From Zymobacter sp047495495 (GTDB taxonomy: Bacteria; Pseudomonadota; Gammaproteobacteria; Pseudomonadales; Halomonadaceae), in NCBI RefSeq assembly GCF_047495495.1, contig NZ_CP179930.1:2480001-2544000 (forward strand): a stretch of 64,000 nucleotides of DNA, given 5' to 3'. This document shows, piece after piece, positions 34,223 to 42,845 of this stretch; position 1 is the first letter of the stretch, and every line of letters begins with the position of its first letter. The notes below the pieces were generated by a model, which saw only the letters and a program-made list of their open reading frames with translations, had not been told where the DNA came from and did not search any database. Made by a program: the position numbers and the translations under genes.

Positions 34223-34629
34223 TGCTATTCCGGTTGCATTGCCCGCCAGGACATTATGTCTGCGGGTTGCTATTCGAAGCCGCTCATTCACCGCATGAGC
34301 ACGAATATCTATAAAGCGGGTACTAAAGTAGGGTACCTAAAAGGCCGATATAGACTAACTTCTCTATCAGTAATGGAACAGTCCGAAAAGACAAAAAACA
34401 TAGCAAACAAGCGAAATACCAAGCGTTTTTACTCTGAGTAACATAATCGCCATATTCCACGCTAACGCTTTGTGTTCCGAACTTTACTTTTCCTTTGAAA
34501 CGTTATGTCAGCGACCTATATTAATTGTTAACTGATGTAATTATATGCAGCAAATACCGCCCCTTTATTATTGTCATTACCGTAGTAGTTGACAGAATAT
34601 TACGGTTAATAAAGGGGCAGCAATACCGG
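34223..34629 (-). other. Intergenic region between the two pgaAB pairs
   Basis: About 400 AT-rich bases between pgaB2 and pgaA1. The left-hand portion next to pgaB2 holds a long hairpin (listed separately). The remainder probably carries a promoter and leader for pgaA1, but no box pair was convincing enough to call. Confidence 0.5.
34559..34618 (-). terminator. Long hairpin after pgaB2
   Basis: GCCCCTTTATTA and TAATAAAGGGGC form a perfect 12-bp outer stem (34559-34570 with 34607-34618). ACCGTA and TACGGT add a 6-bp inner stem. It starts 11 bases after the pgaB2 stop on the minus strand and probably ends or strongly reduces transcription into pgaA1. There is no clean U-tract. Confidence 0.6.
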
Positions 34630-36489
34630 CTATTCCTGCCAACGCGACTCAAACAGCGGCGCCATATTACGCAACACAGGACGGTTGGCCTGCGCATCGT
34701 CAGGGGCATAGCCAAGATGAATGACGCTTCGGTTAGCCAGCCAGACCAGCCACTTTCCAACCCGTTCATCCGCAATCACCTTGCCCGTAGGCGTCTGACG
34801 CTCCACTTCAAACAACGTGCGCGCCATACCGTTGGGGAGCTCGCTTACCGTCTTCAGCAACGCCTGCGCCTGAGCATGCGTCACGATATTACCCGCGCCC
34901 TGGCGCGCCCCCGGCGACAGCCGCACTAGCGCATGATTGTGGTGCGTCAGCGTGCGCGCGACCGCCTGGCGAGCCGTCTCATGCGCCCCCGTGACCACCA
35001 CTTGCAGCGTCTTCACATCCTGCCCGCGTACGGCACGCACTTCATCGCTCAGCTGAACACTGAGGTCGTACTGCGCCTGCGTAAGCCGCGCTGGGGATTC
35101 CCCCGCACAGACGGCATCGCTGGCATCCTCATCGAACATCACGCCTTCCAGAGTCGGCACGCTGGCCGCCATATCGCGGTACAGCGTACGCAACTGGCGC
35201 TGCACAACAGGACTGAACGGTGAGGCGCGATAGGGCGAGGTCGAGCACAGCGGCACGGACGCCCCTTGTTCTGCCGCCAGTGTCGGAATCCACGCATAAA
35301 CGCGCGGGTCGAACAGCAAGCGTGAGTGGATCTGATGCACCGTCCGGTTGAACAGATCGGCCTTCATGGGCAATACATGGTTCGGGAAATACGTTTCACG
35401 TACTGGCTCACCGGGATGAGCAGGCGACACAAATCCCTTGACGATGATGACGGTAGGCTGCACCTCCGACAGACGCTGCACCACTCGCCCAACGTTCTCT
35501 TCCATCTGCGCCGGATCGGGATCGTAGATCGCATCGAGATCAACACGCACCGAACGAATTGGCGGGTGCTCCTGCAACTGAACGGCATTGGCCACGAAGC
35601 CGTCGATATCGGGGTCGTTGGCCACCAACATGCGCGGCACGTTCATCAGGTTGTGAACATCAAGCAGCCCATCCTCAAGCGTCATGGCCGCCCGATAGTG
35701 GTGCTGGCGCGCCACATCCAGCGCAATACCGCTGGCCGCGCCATAGGGCCATACCCAAACCCGCGGCGGCTTGCCGTCCACCCGTGTCAGCGTACTCGTA
35801 ATGGCACTGACATCGCGGTCGATGCGCTGACGGAACTCTTCCAGCGTTTCATAGCGTTTGGTCACCGGATCGTATTTCAGCGCTGCCGCTGCGGGCTCCA
35901 CGTTGCCCTGCGGATTCGCCAGCACGCCGTGGTGCAAATCCTGCGTATGCGATCCGATCTCGACCAGCCCCGAATCGGACATTTCGCGGACCTGATCCCA
36001 GGTGACAAACTTGTCACGCGGGCGCAACTTGCCACTAAAATCGACCGGCTGCCCTTCCGGCGTGTCGATCCAGCGCCCCACTGGAGCGAACAGTGCTGGC
36101 CAGTGGTTGCGTTTGAGAATCGGGAACACACGGTCGTACATGCTGCGGTAACCATCATCGAAGGTCAGCAGCACTGCTTTTTCCGGTAGCTCGCCCTTGC
36201 CTTCGCTGGCCGCGAAGATCTGATCCATCGACACAGGAATATAGTGGTTCACTTGCAGCCAGCGCATCTGAGCGATGAAATTAGCCGTGCGCGTCGCCAC
36301 ATACTGTTGATCCGGCTCAGTGTCCATGATGTCGTGGTAGGCCAGCACCAACACCTGATTGCGCGGCCAAGGCGTATCACGAACAGCAAGCGGACGCTCA
36401 AGCGGTGGCGTGAACACCGGATGCTGGCCCGCGCAGCCCGACAGCGCAGCTAGCAGCCCGACAGACAGCAGACGAAATACCTTGTTCAT
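34630..36489 (-). CDS. PgaB paralog with altered hydrolase domain (second copy)
   Basis: This 619-residue lipoprotein (lipobox LSGC, Cys 19) is close to PgaB1 over the deacetylase half. It keeps Asp111/Asp112 in LTFDDGYRSMYD and His181/His186 in SHTQDLH, so deacetylation should be intact. The C-terminal GH153-like half is shorter and divergent. Where PgaB1 has FHDDLVMSDYED, this copy has FDEDASDAV (residues 452-460), so one acidic residue is Glu, the preceding His is lost and the conserved SDYED loop is missing. Glycan binding or hydrolysis may be lost or changed. It is coupled to pgaA2 by a two-base gap. No pgaC or pgaD copy follows. Confidence 0.9.
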   Translation of the reverse strand: MNKVFRLLSVGLLAALSGCAGQHPVFTPPLERPLAVRDTPWPRNQVLVLAYHDIMDTEPDQQYVATRTANFIAQMRWLQVNHYIPVSMDQIFAASEGKGELPEKAVLLTFDDGYRSMYDRVFPILKRNHWPALFAPVGRWIDTPEGQPVDFSGKLRPRDKFVTWDQVREMSDSGLVEIGSHTQDLHHGVLANPQGNVEPAAAALKYDPVTKRYETLEEFRQRIDRDVSAITSTLTRVDGKPPRVWVWPYGAASGIALDVARQHHYRAAMTLEDGLLDVHNLMNVPRMLVANDPDIDGFVANAVQLQEHPPIRSVRVDLDAIYDPDPAQMEENVGRVVQRLSEVQPTVIIVKGFVSPAHPGEPVRETYFPNHVLPMKADLFNRTVHQIHSRLLFDPRVYAWIPTLAAEQGASVPLCSTSPYRASPFSPVVQRQLRTLYRDMAASVPTLEGVMFDEDASDAVCAGESPARLTQAQYDLSVQLSDEVRAVRGQDVKTLQVVVTGAHETARQAVARTLTHHNHALVRLSPGARQGAGNIVTHAQAQALLKTVSELPNGMARTLFEVERQTPTGKVIADERVGKWLVWLANRSVIHLGYAPDDAQANRPVLRNMAPLFESRWQE

Positions 36490-36491
36490 GG

Positions 36492-38927
36492 TCAGAACCT
36501 GTAATTCATGTCGAATGAGAGTTGAAGATCGTTTTCGGCACGGCCGTCATAGGACTGGCGTTCCCAGCCAACAGTAGCGCCCAAGGCCAGCACGTCGTTT
36601 GTCTGTAGCTGCTGCCCATAGCGCGCCATCAGCATCGGCGAGCTTCCATAGCGGGCTTCCCAGTAATGACCGGCCCCAAGCTCGAATGTCTGCTGCCATT
36701 GGTTTTCATAGAAGGCATACAGGCGGTGCGTCAGGCGCAGCGACGGCATCACGGCCACATCATGTTTGGGGCTGTAATAAGACTGCGCATCGGTGCTGTA
36801 ACGCGCCAAACGCCCTTCTACATCCAGCAGGCCGTCTAGACGAAGATCGGTAATGGCCCACAGGCGGTGCTCACCCGACAGGGCAACCTGCTGATGCCGG
36901 TTGCGATCGGAGAAGTCCCAGTGGGTATAGGCCAGTTCCCATGCGCGTTCGTCATCGGGCGTCCAGCGCCCGTAGGCTTGATACTGGTCGGCATGCACGC
37001 CAGCGATACGGGCGCGCAACGGCGCGTCCGTAGAGCGCCGTGCCACCAATGTGCCCCAGTGCCAGATATCGCTAAGGTCATGATCAAGGGTGAAGCGGTA
37101 GCCCTGCTCGTGCCCTACGCCGTAGTTTTGATAGCGCGTATCCGCACTGACCAGCAGGTCGCGCCCACTGTATTCCACACCGGCACGCTGCCAGCGACCG
37201 TGACCTTTTTCCTCTTCAAACCGACTTGAGCTATAGCCGGAACCGGCGAACACACGCCAGTGATCAAGAAAGCGCGGTGAAAACAGCGTGCCTTCCATCG
37301 CCAGCGAATGGCTGCCACGCACCGTGCTACTGCCGCTACTGCGGTCAGGACTGGCCGTCAGGCGCAGTTCGGCCATATGGGCGACCTCGTTGGCTCGCAC
37401 CAGACGACCCACGTCATAGTCTTCCGGATAGCGCTGAGCCACATCATCTGTCAGCACATCAGCCTGATGCCACTCGCGCAGTGCGAGCGCGGTATATGCC
37501 TGGGATTCTTCCAGTTCCAGCGCTCGTGGCGAAACACCTTCGACCAGTTTGAGGCGCTGCTCCGAGCGGCGCGGCCAGCCATTGTTGCGGTACATGTCGG
37601 CCAGCGGCACGCAAGTCTCGGTACTGCCGAGGTTATAGCGGCATAGGTCTTCAAAAACGGCCAACGCGGGCTCGTTCTGCGCCTTGTCGTTAAGCAGGCT
37701 AGCGTGATTCAACTGGAGCGTGAGCCATGTCGAATCTATCTCGGTCTGGGGGTAGTTGATGACCCAGCGGTAGCGCCCTTCAAGCGGCATGATGCGTTCG
37801 ATTTCACGTGCGGCATCGTCGATGCGATGGCACAGGGTCAGCGTCTGCGCATGGAGAATGCGCCCCGCCATCCACGGTTGCGGCTGGCCCGCTTCCGTTT
37901 CCTTCACAGCCGACGCCATAAGGCGCTCAGCACGCGCAGGCTGGCGCAGCTTTAACAGCGAACGCGCGACCCATACCCGTGCATAGGGCGGAACCTCCCC
38001 CCCTTGAGCCTTCAGCGCGTCATACTCGCTCACCACCTGCTGCGGCATGCCACGTCCGTCATACAGCCCCAGACGATCAATGCGCATCTGGCGTGCGATG
38101 GCGTCGGCACCGGGCGTTGCCGCGCACTGCTTCAACAGCGAGGCATAGCGCGCCAGAGCTTCATCGGTAGCCTGCAAACGCTCGGATTCTTGGCGGCTGT
38201 CCAGCACTGCCACACGAACACGCAAGGCCATTTCATCTGACTGCTTCTGCAAACGCTGTAGCGGCGTCAGGCCCGCGTCGATGCTAAGTGCCGCCATCGG
38301 CATTTCACCGCGTGTCAGCACCTGCCCGTAGCGCTCGCGCAGCTCGCCCTGAAAGTCACCGGGATATTCGGTCACGAAGGCGCGCTCCATCTGATGAAGC
38401 GCTTCGTAACGTGCCCCTTCCGACAGCAGCGCATAGGCCATGACAGTACGCATTTGCGCCTGATCCTCACCGCTGAGTCGATCGACCCACGGTTTTCCCA
38501 GCGCCACGGCCTGCCCACCCTTGCCGTCATCTGCCAGCACCAGCATTTCACCCATGACCCACTGAGGGTCATCGGGGACCTGATGCTGCGCTTTGCGGTA
38601 CAGGGCCGCCGCCTCAGCGTACTGCTTCAGATTGCGATGAGCCCGCGCCACCGTGCCTAGCACCTCTGCGGAGAGCTGCTCAGGATTGGGGTAACGCCGA
38701 TAGGCCGCGACCGTTTCCTGATCCCGACCGGCCCACGACGCGATGACGATGTTGTCTTCGCGTTGCTGCACGGACTGGTCAGTCTGGTGCCGTTTCAGGT
38801 AATCCAGGACGGGGGCCGTATCGCCGGTACGGGCCAGACGCACCAGATCATCGTATTGCGTATCGACAGCTGCAACAGCAGGGGCGCTCGCCAGCAGGGA
38901 TAACGCCAACAGAAATGTCTTGTTCAT
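36492..38927 (-). CDS. PgaA paralog, PGA export porin (second copy)
   Basis: From ATG 38927 this protein is 811 residues: a signal peptide (MNKTFLLALSLLASAPAVAA), a TPR-rich helical half with the same order of repeats as PgaA1 (YDDLVRLARTGDTAPVLDYL at the start; LQKQSDEMALRVRV in the middle) and a beta-barrel ending in NYRF. It is the first gene of the cluster, and the only recognisable strong promoter lies about 340 bases upstream. The duplicated pair may export a differently modified polymer, export under other conditions, or simply raise capacity; the sequence does not decide. Confidence 0.92.
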   Translation of the reverse strand: MNKTFLLALSLLASAPAVAAVDTQYDDLVRLARTGDTAPVLDYLKRHQTDQSVQQREDNIVIASWAGRDQETVAAYRRYPNPEQLSAEVLGTVARAHRNLKQYAEAAALYRKAQHQVPDDPQWVMGEMLVLADDGKGGQAVALGKPWVDRLSGEDQAQMRTVMAYALLSEGARYEALHQMERAFVTEYPGDFQGELRERYGQVLTRGEMPMAALSIDAGLTPLQRLQKQSDEMALRVRVAVLDSRQESERLQATDEALARYASLLKQCAATPGADAIARQMRIDRLGLYDGRGMPQQVVSEYDALKAQGGEVPPYARVWVARSLLKLRQPARAERLMASAVKETEAGQPQPWMAGRILHAQTLTLCHRIDDAAREIERIMPLEGRYRWVINYPQTEIDSTWLTLQLNHASLLNDKAQNEPALAVFEDLCRYNLGSTETCVPLADMYRNNGWPRRSEQRLKLVEGVSPRALELEESQAYTALALREWHQADVLTDDVAQRYPEDYDVGRLVRANEVAHMAELRLTASPDRSSGSSTVRGSHSLAMEGTLFSPRFLDHWRVFAGSGYSSSRFEEEKGHGRWQRAGVEYSGRDLLVSADTRYQNYGVGHEQGYRFTLDHDLSDIWHWGTLVARRSTDAPLRARIAGVHADQYQAYGRWTPDDERAWELAYTHWDFSDRNRHQQVALSGEHRLWAITDLRLDGLLDVEGRLARYSTDAQSYYSPKHDVAVMPSLRLTHRLYAFYENQWQQTFELGAGHYWEARYGSSPMLMARYGQQLQTNDVLALGATVGWERQSYDGRAENDLQLSFDMNYRF

Positions 38928-39268
38928 GGCCATTCCGGGGGTGAAATACAAAGCAAACGGAAGCCGCCGCCGATCATGATGCTCGGCGTGATGATCCGTT
39001 CCAGAGATAATGGGGAAGATTATGAGCGATAAGGACTAATATACGGTGCAACGGCGCATAGATTATCTATTTTTTTTTGACTTCAAAATGGATTATAACA
39101 AAAAATATATTAAATATCATGAAGGCATAAATAATTACGATACCTTACAGTAAAGCGGCGACTGAAACTTAATTAAATTATTTGTAATACACCTTTTCCG
39201 TTGGTTATTTTTTGTATGTGTTTCCCTAGGGATACAGAGCAGAAGCGTTATTTTTTTGATACGAATTG

Positions 39269-39296
39269 ATTATAAATAGCGGCCGCTATTTGCCAA
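39269..39296 (-). promoter_or_regulatory. Candidate pga promoter with palindromic operator as spacer
   Basis: On the minus strand, TTGGCA (39296-39291, five of six matches) and a perfect TATAAT (39274-39269) are separated by 16 bases. Those 16 bases (39275-39290) are exactly the perfect palindrome AATAGCGGCCGCTATT. A dimeric regulator bound there would sit between the two promoter boxes and compete with RNA polymerase, or reshape the spacer as MerR-type activators do. It is placed to drive pgaA2 and the genes behind it. The sequence pattern is direct; the regulator is unknown. Confidence 0.6.
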
Positions 39297-39482
39297 ACGC
39301 TTATATTATGTAGACAGAGCGTCTACAAGGAAAGTGGTTCTCGTTGTAAGCAACGTTGTGACGCGCCCCAATGAATAGCACCGATAATAATGCGCTTCAG
39401 GCGTAGTAGCCACTATCATTTCGATATAACAGCGTGACATTGCCGCGCACAGCACCCCTCAATCACCGCTCCTGAAACGACA

Positions 39483-39506
39483 AAGGCCCCACCGAAGTGA
39501 GGCCTT
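39483..39506 (-). terminator. Terminator of the HicB-like gene
   Basis: On the minus strand, AAGGCCTCAC-TTCG-GTGGGGCCTT forms a 10-bp stem (one G-U pair) closed by a stable TTCG tetraloop, about 40 bases after the stop codon. Confidence 0.75.
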
Positions 39507-39545
39507 GTGTTCATGCAGGGCAAACGCCCCTAGCACGGCGAGCGC

Positions 39546-40037
39546 TTAGAGCTCGACTTTCTCGTGCGGCCATTTGCGGCTTTCGATATCGAGCGTGCTT
39601 TCAGCGGCCAGAGACAGCACCAGGCGTTTGCCTACTGCGCTCAGTGCGCTTTCGATCAGTTCGATTTCGACGTTGGCCGTAAAATCGAGCAGCTCGGCGA
39701 CCTGCTTTTCGTCGATGCGCAGGCGCTGTGCCAGTTCGCTGCTGTTAACGCCCTGATAGGACATCTCGTTCCACAGCAGGATTTTAGCCACGGTCAGCAA
39801 CGGCAGACGCAGCAGGTATTGGCCCATAGTGGCCGGGTTCGGCTGCGGGATCGGCTTGCCAGCGGCAACATAGCGCCCCAGCACGTCCTTGGCGCACAGC
39901 GTAGCCTTGTGGAAGGCATCACGCAGGCCGTCACCTACGCACTTCAGCTCTGGCAGTGTCGGGCAGGCAATGGCTACCTTGCGAGACGGGCTACCTTCGA
40001 TGGTTTGGATATCGACATTGACCGGATATTCGTACAT
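39546..40037 (-). CDS. HicB-like protein without HicA
   Basis: This 163-residue protein has a HicB-type N-terminal fold (MYEYPVNVDIQ...KVAIACPTLPELKCVGDGLRDAFHKA, cited in part). IPQPNPA follows, then a C-terminal helix-turn-helix (NSSELAQRLRIDEKQVAELLDF and ALSAVGKRLVLSL). That is the order seen in chromosomal HicB antitoxins with a DNA-binding tail. No HicA-sized toxin gene lies on either side, so it is an orphan or a regulator derived from the family. The N-terminal extension up to 40106 in the same frame has no family features; I chose the ATG at 40037. Confidence 0.75.
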   Translation of the reverse strand: MYEYPVNVDIQTIEGSPSRKVAIACPTLPELKCVGDGLRDAFHKATLCAKDVLGRYVAAGKPIPQPNPATMGQYLLRLPLLTVAKILLWNEMSYQGVNSSELAQRLRIDEKQVAELLDFTANVEIELIESALSAVGKRLVLSLAAESTLDIESRKWPHEKVEL

Positions 40038-40537
40038 GACATCATCGCCTTTGATTCGAAGAAGAGAGAAGGGCAACGGCAGCGGTGCTGTCTGGCAGCG
40101 GCGCATTCCCTGATCCTTTCACGAGAAGGACAAGGTGTTCCAATGCCTCGGTTCTGGCTGTCACCGGCCCGTTGCTCCATCATCGTCACTTCATGCCGCC
40201 TACGTCAATGACGAATGACGGAAAGACATTGGGTTACGGCCGAGGAGCGGGCAGGCAACGCAATGCTGTCAGTATCGCATGCCTCACCGAGGGCGCAAAC
40301 GACAATCGCACGATTTCCCGACAGATTTGCACCCCAATACGGCTACAAAAGGGTAACTCATCCCAAAGGATGCGGCACCTTGTCACGTTTGCTACGATAG
40401 CAGCTGACAGCCATTGCAGGCCTTCCTGCGATGACGGTATAAGTGGCGTCACCTTCCTAGAACTTCAAGCCTGCAGAACCCGTTGCGCCTCACCCTCCTC
40501 GACGCGGCTGGTCCCGGCTCCCAAGGATCACCACCCT
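40038..40537. other. Divergent intergenic region hicB-like/HPP gene
   Basis: About 500 bases. The frame of the HPP gene stays open leftwards from 40538 to 40085, but that part is basic, cysteine-rich and unlike the family, so I treat it as non-coding. No hairpin or promoter was convincing. Confidence 0.45.
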
Positions 40538-41047
40538 ATGTCAGCCCCTTTCTGGCCTACGCCTCAGCCGCGTTCCAGACGTATCGTTTCACACTGCCGA
40601 AAGTCACTGATCAGTGCCTGCGAAGCCAGCTGTGCGATCCTACTGCTCGCCCTGCTCACGCAATGGACAGCCACACCGCTATTGATGACGCCTTTCGCCG
40701 CCACCAGCATCCTGCTGTTCGCCTTTCCGCATTCGCCGCTGGCTCAACCTCGCCATGTGCTCGGTTCCCATATGCTGGCATCGCTGATCGGGTTGATCCT
40801 TGCCAACCTGTGGGGCCTGTCGCCGTATACTATGGCACTGGGCACAGGGTCGGTAGTGGCCCTGATGCTGTTGCTCAAAATCGTTCACCCACCCGCGACG
40901 GGCGTTCCCATTGTCATGCTGCTTAGCGGCATGCGTGACTGGCACTTTCTGATCTTTCCCGTGCTGACCGGCTGCCTGTTGCTGCTCATAATTGCCTTCA
41001 TTGCCAATAACCTGCGATCAAGCCAGCGCTGGCCGCTGTATTGGTAA
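40538..41047 (+). CDS. HPP family membrane protein
   Basis: This 169-residue protein has four hydrophobic segments and the defining motifs of the HPP family: TPFAATSILLFAFPHSPLAQPR (cited in part), GSHMLASLIGL and the IVHPPATGVPIVML segment. Members are thought to move small anions, and plant and cyanobacterial relatives transport nitrite. The role here is unproven. I chose the ATG at 40538, with AAGGA about 10 bases upstream, since it starts at the family N-terminus. No CBS domains are attached, unlike longer members. Confidence 0.85.
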   Translation: MSAPFWPTPQPRSRRIVSHCRKSLISACEASCAILLLALLTQWTATPLLMTPFAATSILLFAFPHSPLAQPRHVLGSHMLASLIGLILANLWGLSPYTMALGTGSVVALMLLLKIVHPPATGVPIVMLLSGMRDWHFLIFPVLTGCLLLLIIAFIANNLRSSQRWPLYW

Positions 41048-41710
41048 CATCAGCATCACTTGTATCGACACCCTGCACGCATAGGTAAAGCAGAATCTGG
41101 CGACACTGTACCCGCGGTAGCGAAGTACCAGCCCTCGGGGCGGATGCCTCAAGCACCGTCACAGTGCCGCCGTCAGTTCTCTTCCCAACGCCCCACCTCT
41201 TTATTGCCCCCTACTCTAGATCCTACTCTAGAAGAGAGAGCGACCTCTCTTAGCTGTTGATCACCGTTATGGATAGCGGGCACGTCCCCTTAAAGGCGCG
41301 TCACGTTAAAGAAAAATCACAAGCGCAAGGCTCGCTGAATCAGGGATCAGGCAAAACACGCGGTAAAGGTGCTCGCGCTTCTTCTTACTCGCTGCGCTCT
41401 GCTCAGCCCACTCTTGCTCGACTTGCCCGATCTGTAACATCAGCCACGAGGCGTCGCCTCACACTGATCAGTGTTCTCTTTTAAGTAAGCTTTTCTCTTG
41501 ATGATCACCACCAGACACGTCTTCAGGCAGATGCTCCGCCTCAAACGGCACGCGCTTGCCCGATAAACGTGCGGCGGGCAGTGTGCCGACACTGTCCGCC
41601 GCATGAAACGGTACTTATCTTGTTCAGCAGATGATGCCCTATCTCTACTCTTTCGATGCTGACCGCAAGCGGATCATTCAACTCTAAGAATTCCAAGGAC
41701 AGCTGGCACA
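41048..41710. other. Intergenic region HPP gene to serine acetyltransferase
   Basis: About 660 bases between convergent genes with no supported gene. It contains a near-duplicate CCTACTCTAGA pair (about 41210-41232), a perfect 14-bp palindrome ACACTGATCAGTGT (41461-41474) and a strong hairpin at 41571-41602. A 75-codon frame at 41257-41484 is basic and low-complexity with no recognisable features. Confidence 0.5.
41571..41602. terminator. Strong hairpin between convergent genes
   Basis: GCGGCGGGCAGTGT and ACACTGTCCGCCGC form a 14-bp stem with one G-U pair and a GCCG loop. It lies about 110 bases after the end of the serine acetyltransferase gene on the minus strand. A U-tract is lacking, so its role as terminator is likely but not certain. 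Confidence 0.5.
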
Positions 41711-42679
41711 TCAGCCTTGAGAAGGCCCTTTGTGACGGTTGAGCGATGCCTGTGTCACGCTACGCCCCGGTTCAATATCCGTCGTCAGCCAGACATTCCC
41801 TCCGATAACCGCCCCCTTGCCAATCGTAATGCGTCCAAGGATGGTCGCCCCGGCATAAACCACGACGTCATCTTCAACGATGGGATGGCGTGCGCCCCCT
41901 TTTTCTAGCTGGCCATTTTCATCAACGGCAAAGCGCTTGGCCCCCAGCGTTACGGCCTGATACAGCCGCACGTTGTCGCCGATGATGCAGCTTTCGCCAA
42001 TGACGACCCCCGTACCGTGGTCAATAAAGAAGTACTGCCCGATAGTGGCACCCGGGTGGATGTCGATACCGGTAGCGGAATGCGACATTTCGGAAATGGT
42101 CCGCGCAATCAATGGCAGCCCTAAGCCGTGAAGCGCATGCGCCAAGCGGTGATGAATGATGGCCTGCATGCCGGGATAGCACAGCAGCACTTCATCGACG
42201 CCCGTCGCTGCGGGGTCGCCGCGGTAGGCAGCGGCAACGTCTGTGGCCAGCGTGCGGTTAATCTGGGGGAGCTGCTCGCAGAAGCGGGCAAGGATGTCGT
42301 CGGTACGGGCTACCAGCGCCGCTTCCGACAACGCATCGCGTTCATCGCGCTGGTGATAGCGCAGCTCGCGCAGCACCTGCACCTTCAGAAGCGACAGGGC
42401 ACGGTTTAGCATCCGCGTGACATAAAAGTCCTCTTCACCGGCCAGTAGGTCATCCGGCCCCATATGCAGCGGAAACAGCGCCCGCATCACACCGTCAACG
42501 ACGCTGCGGATGGCATCTCGCGAAGGAAGCTGCCCCGGACGCTGAACCGGTGCCGGCAGTGCACCGCTGTGATGCCAGTCCAGGCGTTCCTTCTTAAGGG
42601 AAAGCACCAGCTCATCCAGCGCAGTGCTTGCAAGGTGCGATGTCGAGAATCCTGTTGCCACGAAGCGTCTTCCTTTCAT
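41711..42679 (-). CDS. epsC: Serine O-acetyltransferase EpsC-type
   Basis: This enzyme acetylates serine with acetyl-CoA in cysteine synthesis. The 322-residue protein has a helical N-terminal part (to about residue 175) and a left-handed beta-helix with hexapeptide repeats: SATGIDIHPGATIGQYFFID (with catalytic Asp/His), GESCIIGDNVRLYQAVTLGA, HPIVEDDVVVYAGATILGRI and IGGNVWLTTDIEPG. Its long N-terminal domain marks the EpsC group rather than short CysE. No cysteine synthase gene is adjacent. The ATG at 42679 has a poor ribosome site; a GTG six codons later is preceded by AAAGGAAGA and may be used. Confidence 0.9.
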   Translation of the reverse strand: MKGRRFVATGFSTSHLASTALDELVLSLKKERLDWHHSGALPAPVQRPGQLPSRDAIRSVVDGVMRALFPLHMGPDDLLAGEEDFYVTRMLNRALSLLKVQVLRELRYHQRDERDALSEAALVARTDDILARFCEQLPQINRTLATDVAAAYRGDPAATGVDEVLLCYPGMQAIIHHRLAHALHGLGLPLIARTISEMSHSATGIDIHPGATIGQYFFIDHGTGVVIGESCIIGDNVRLYQAVTLGAKRFAVDENGQLEKGGARHPIVEDDVVVYAGATILGRITIGKGAVIGGNVWLTTDIEPGRSVTQASLNRHKGPSQG

Positions 42680-42845
42680 TGATCGTTGTTATGGTTAGCG
42701 GATTGAAATAACCATACGCTGCGCCGCGGCCCCCTTGCAATTGCCCACCCATAACCCGACATTGGAACTAGGTATTTTTACTCGTGTCTGTTATTGCAAG
42801 GCCCGATGGCACACGAGGCATGGCTCATCCAGAAAACGCCTCATC

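Larger units (their letters stand above)
38928..39545 (-). other. Regulatory region upstream of the pga cluster
   Basis: About 620 AT-rich bases. It holds the candidate promoter with spacer palindrome (39269-39296), a second dyad GTAGAC/GTCTAC (39310-39326) just upstream of it, and the terminator of the HicB-like gene (39483-39506). The implied untranslated leader of about 335 bases on the minus strand contains several GGA triplets, including ACGGAA and one in the ribosome-binding site. That would suit CsrA-type control as at E. coli pgaA, but this is inference only. Confidence 0.55.

Noticed and set aside
40085..40537. Upstream extension of the HPP gene
   Set aside because: The extra 151 codons are cysteine-rich and unlike the family, which begins at 40538.
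41257..41484. 75-codon frame in the HPP-epsC gap
   Set aside because: Basic, low-complexity translation with no ribosome site of note and no family pattern.
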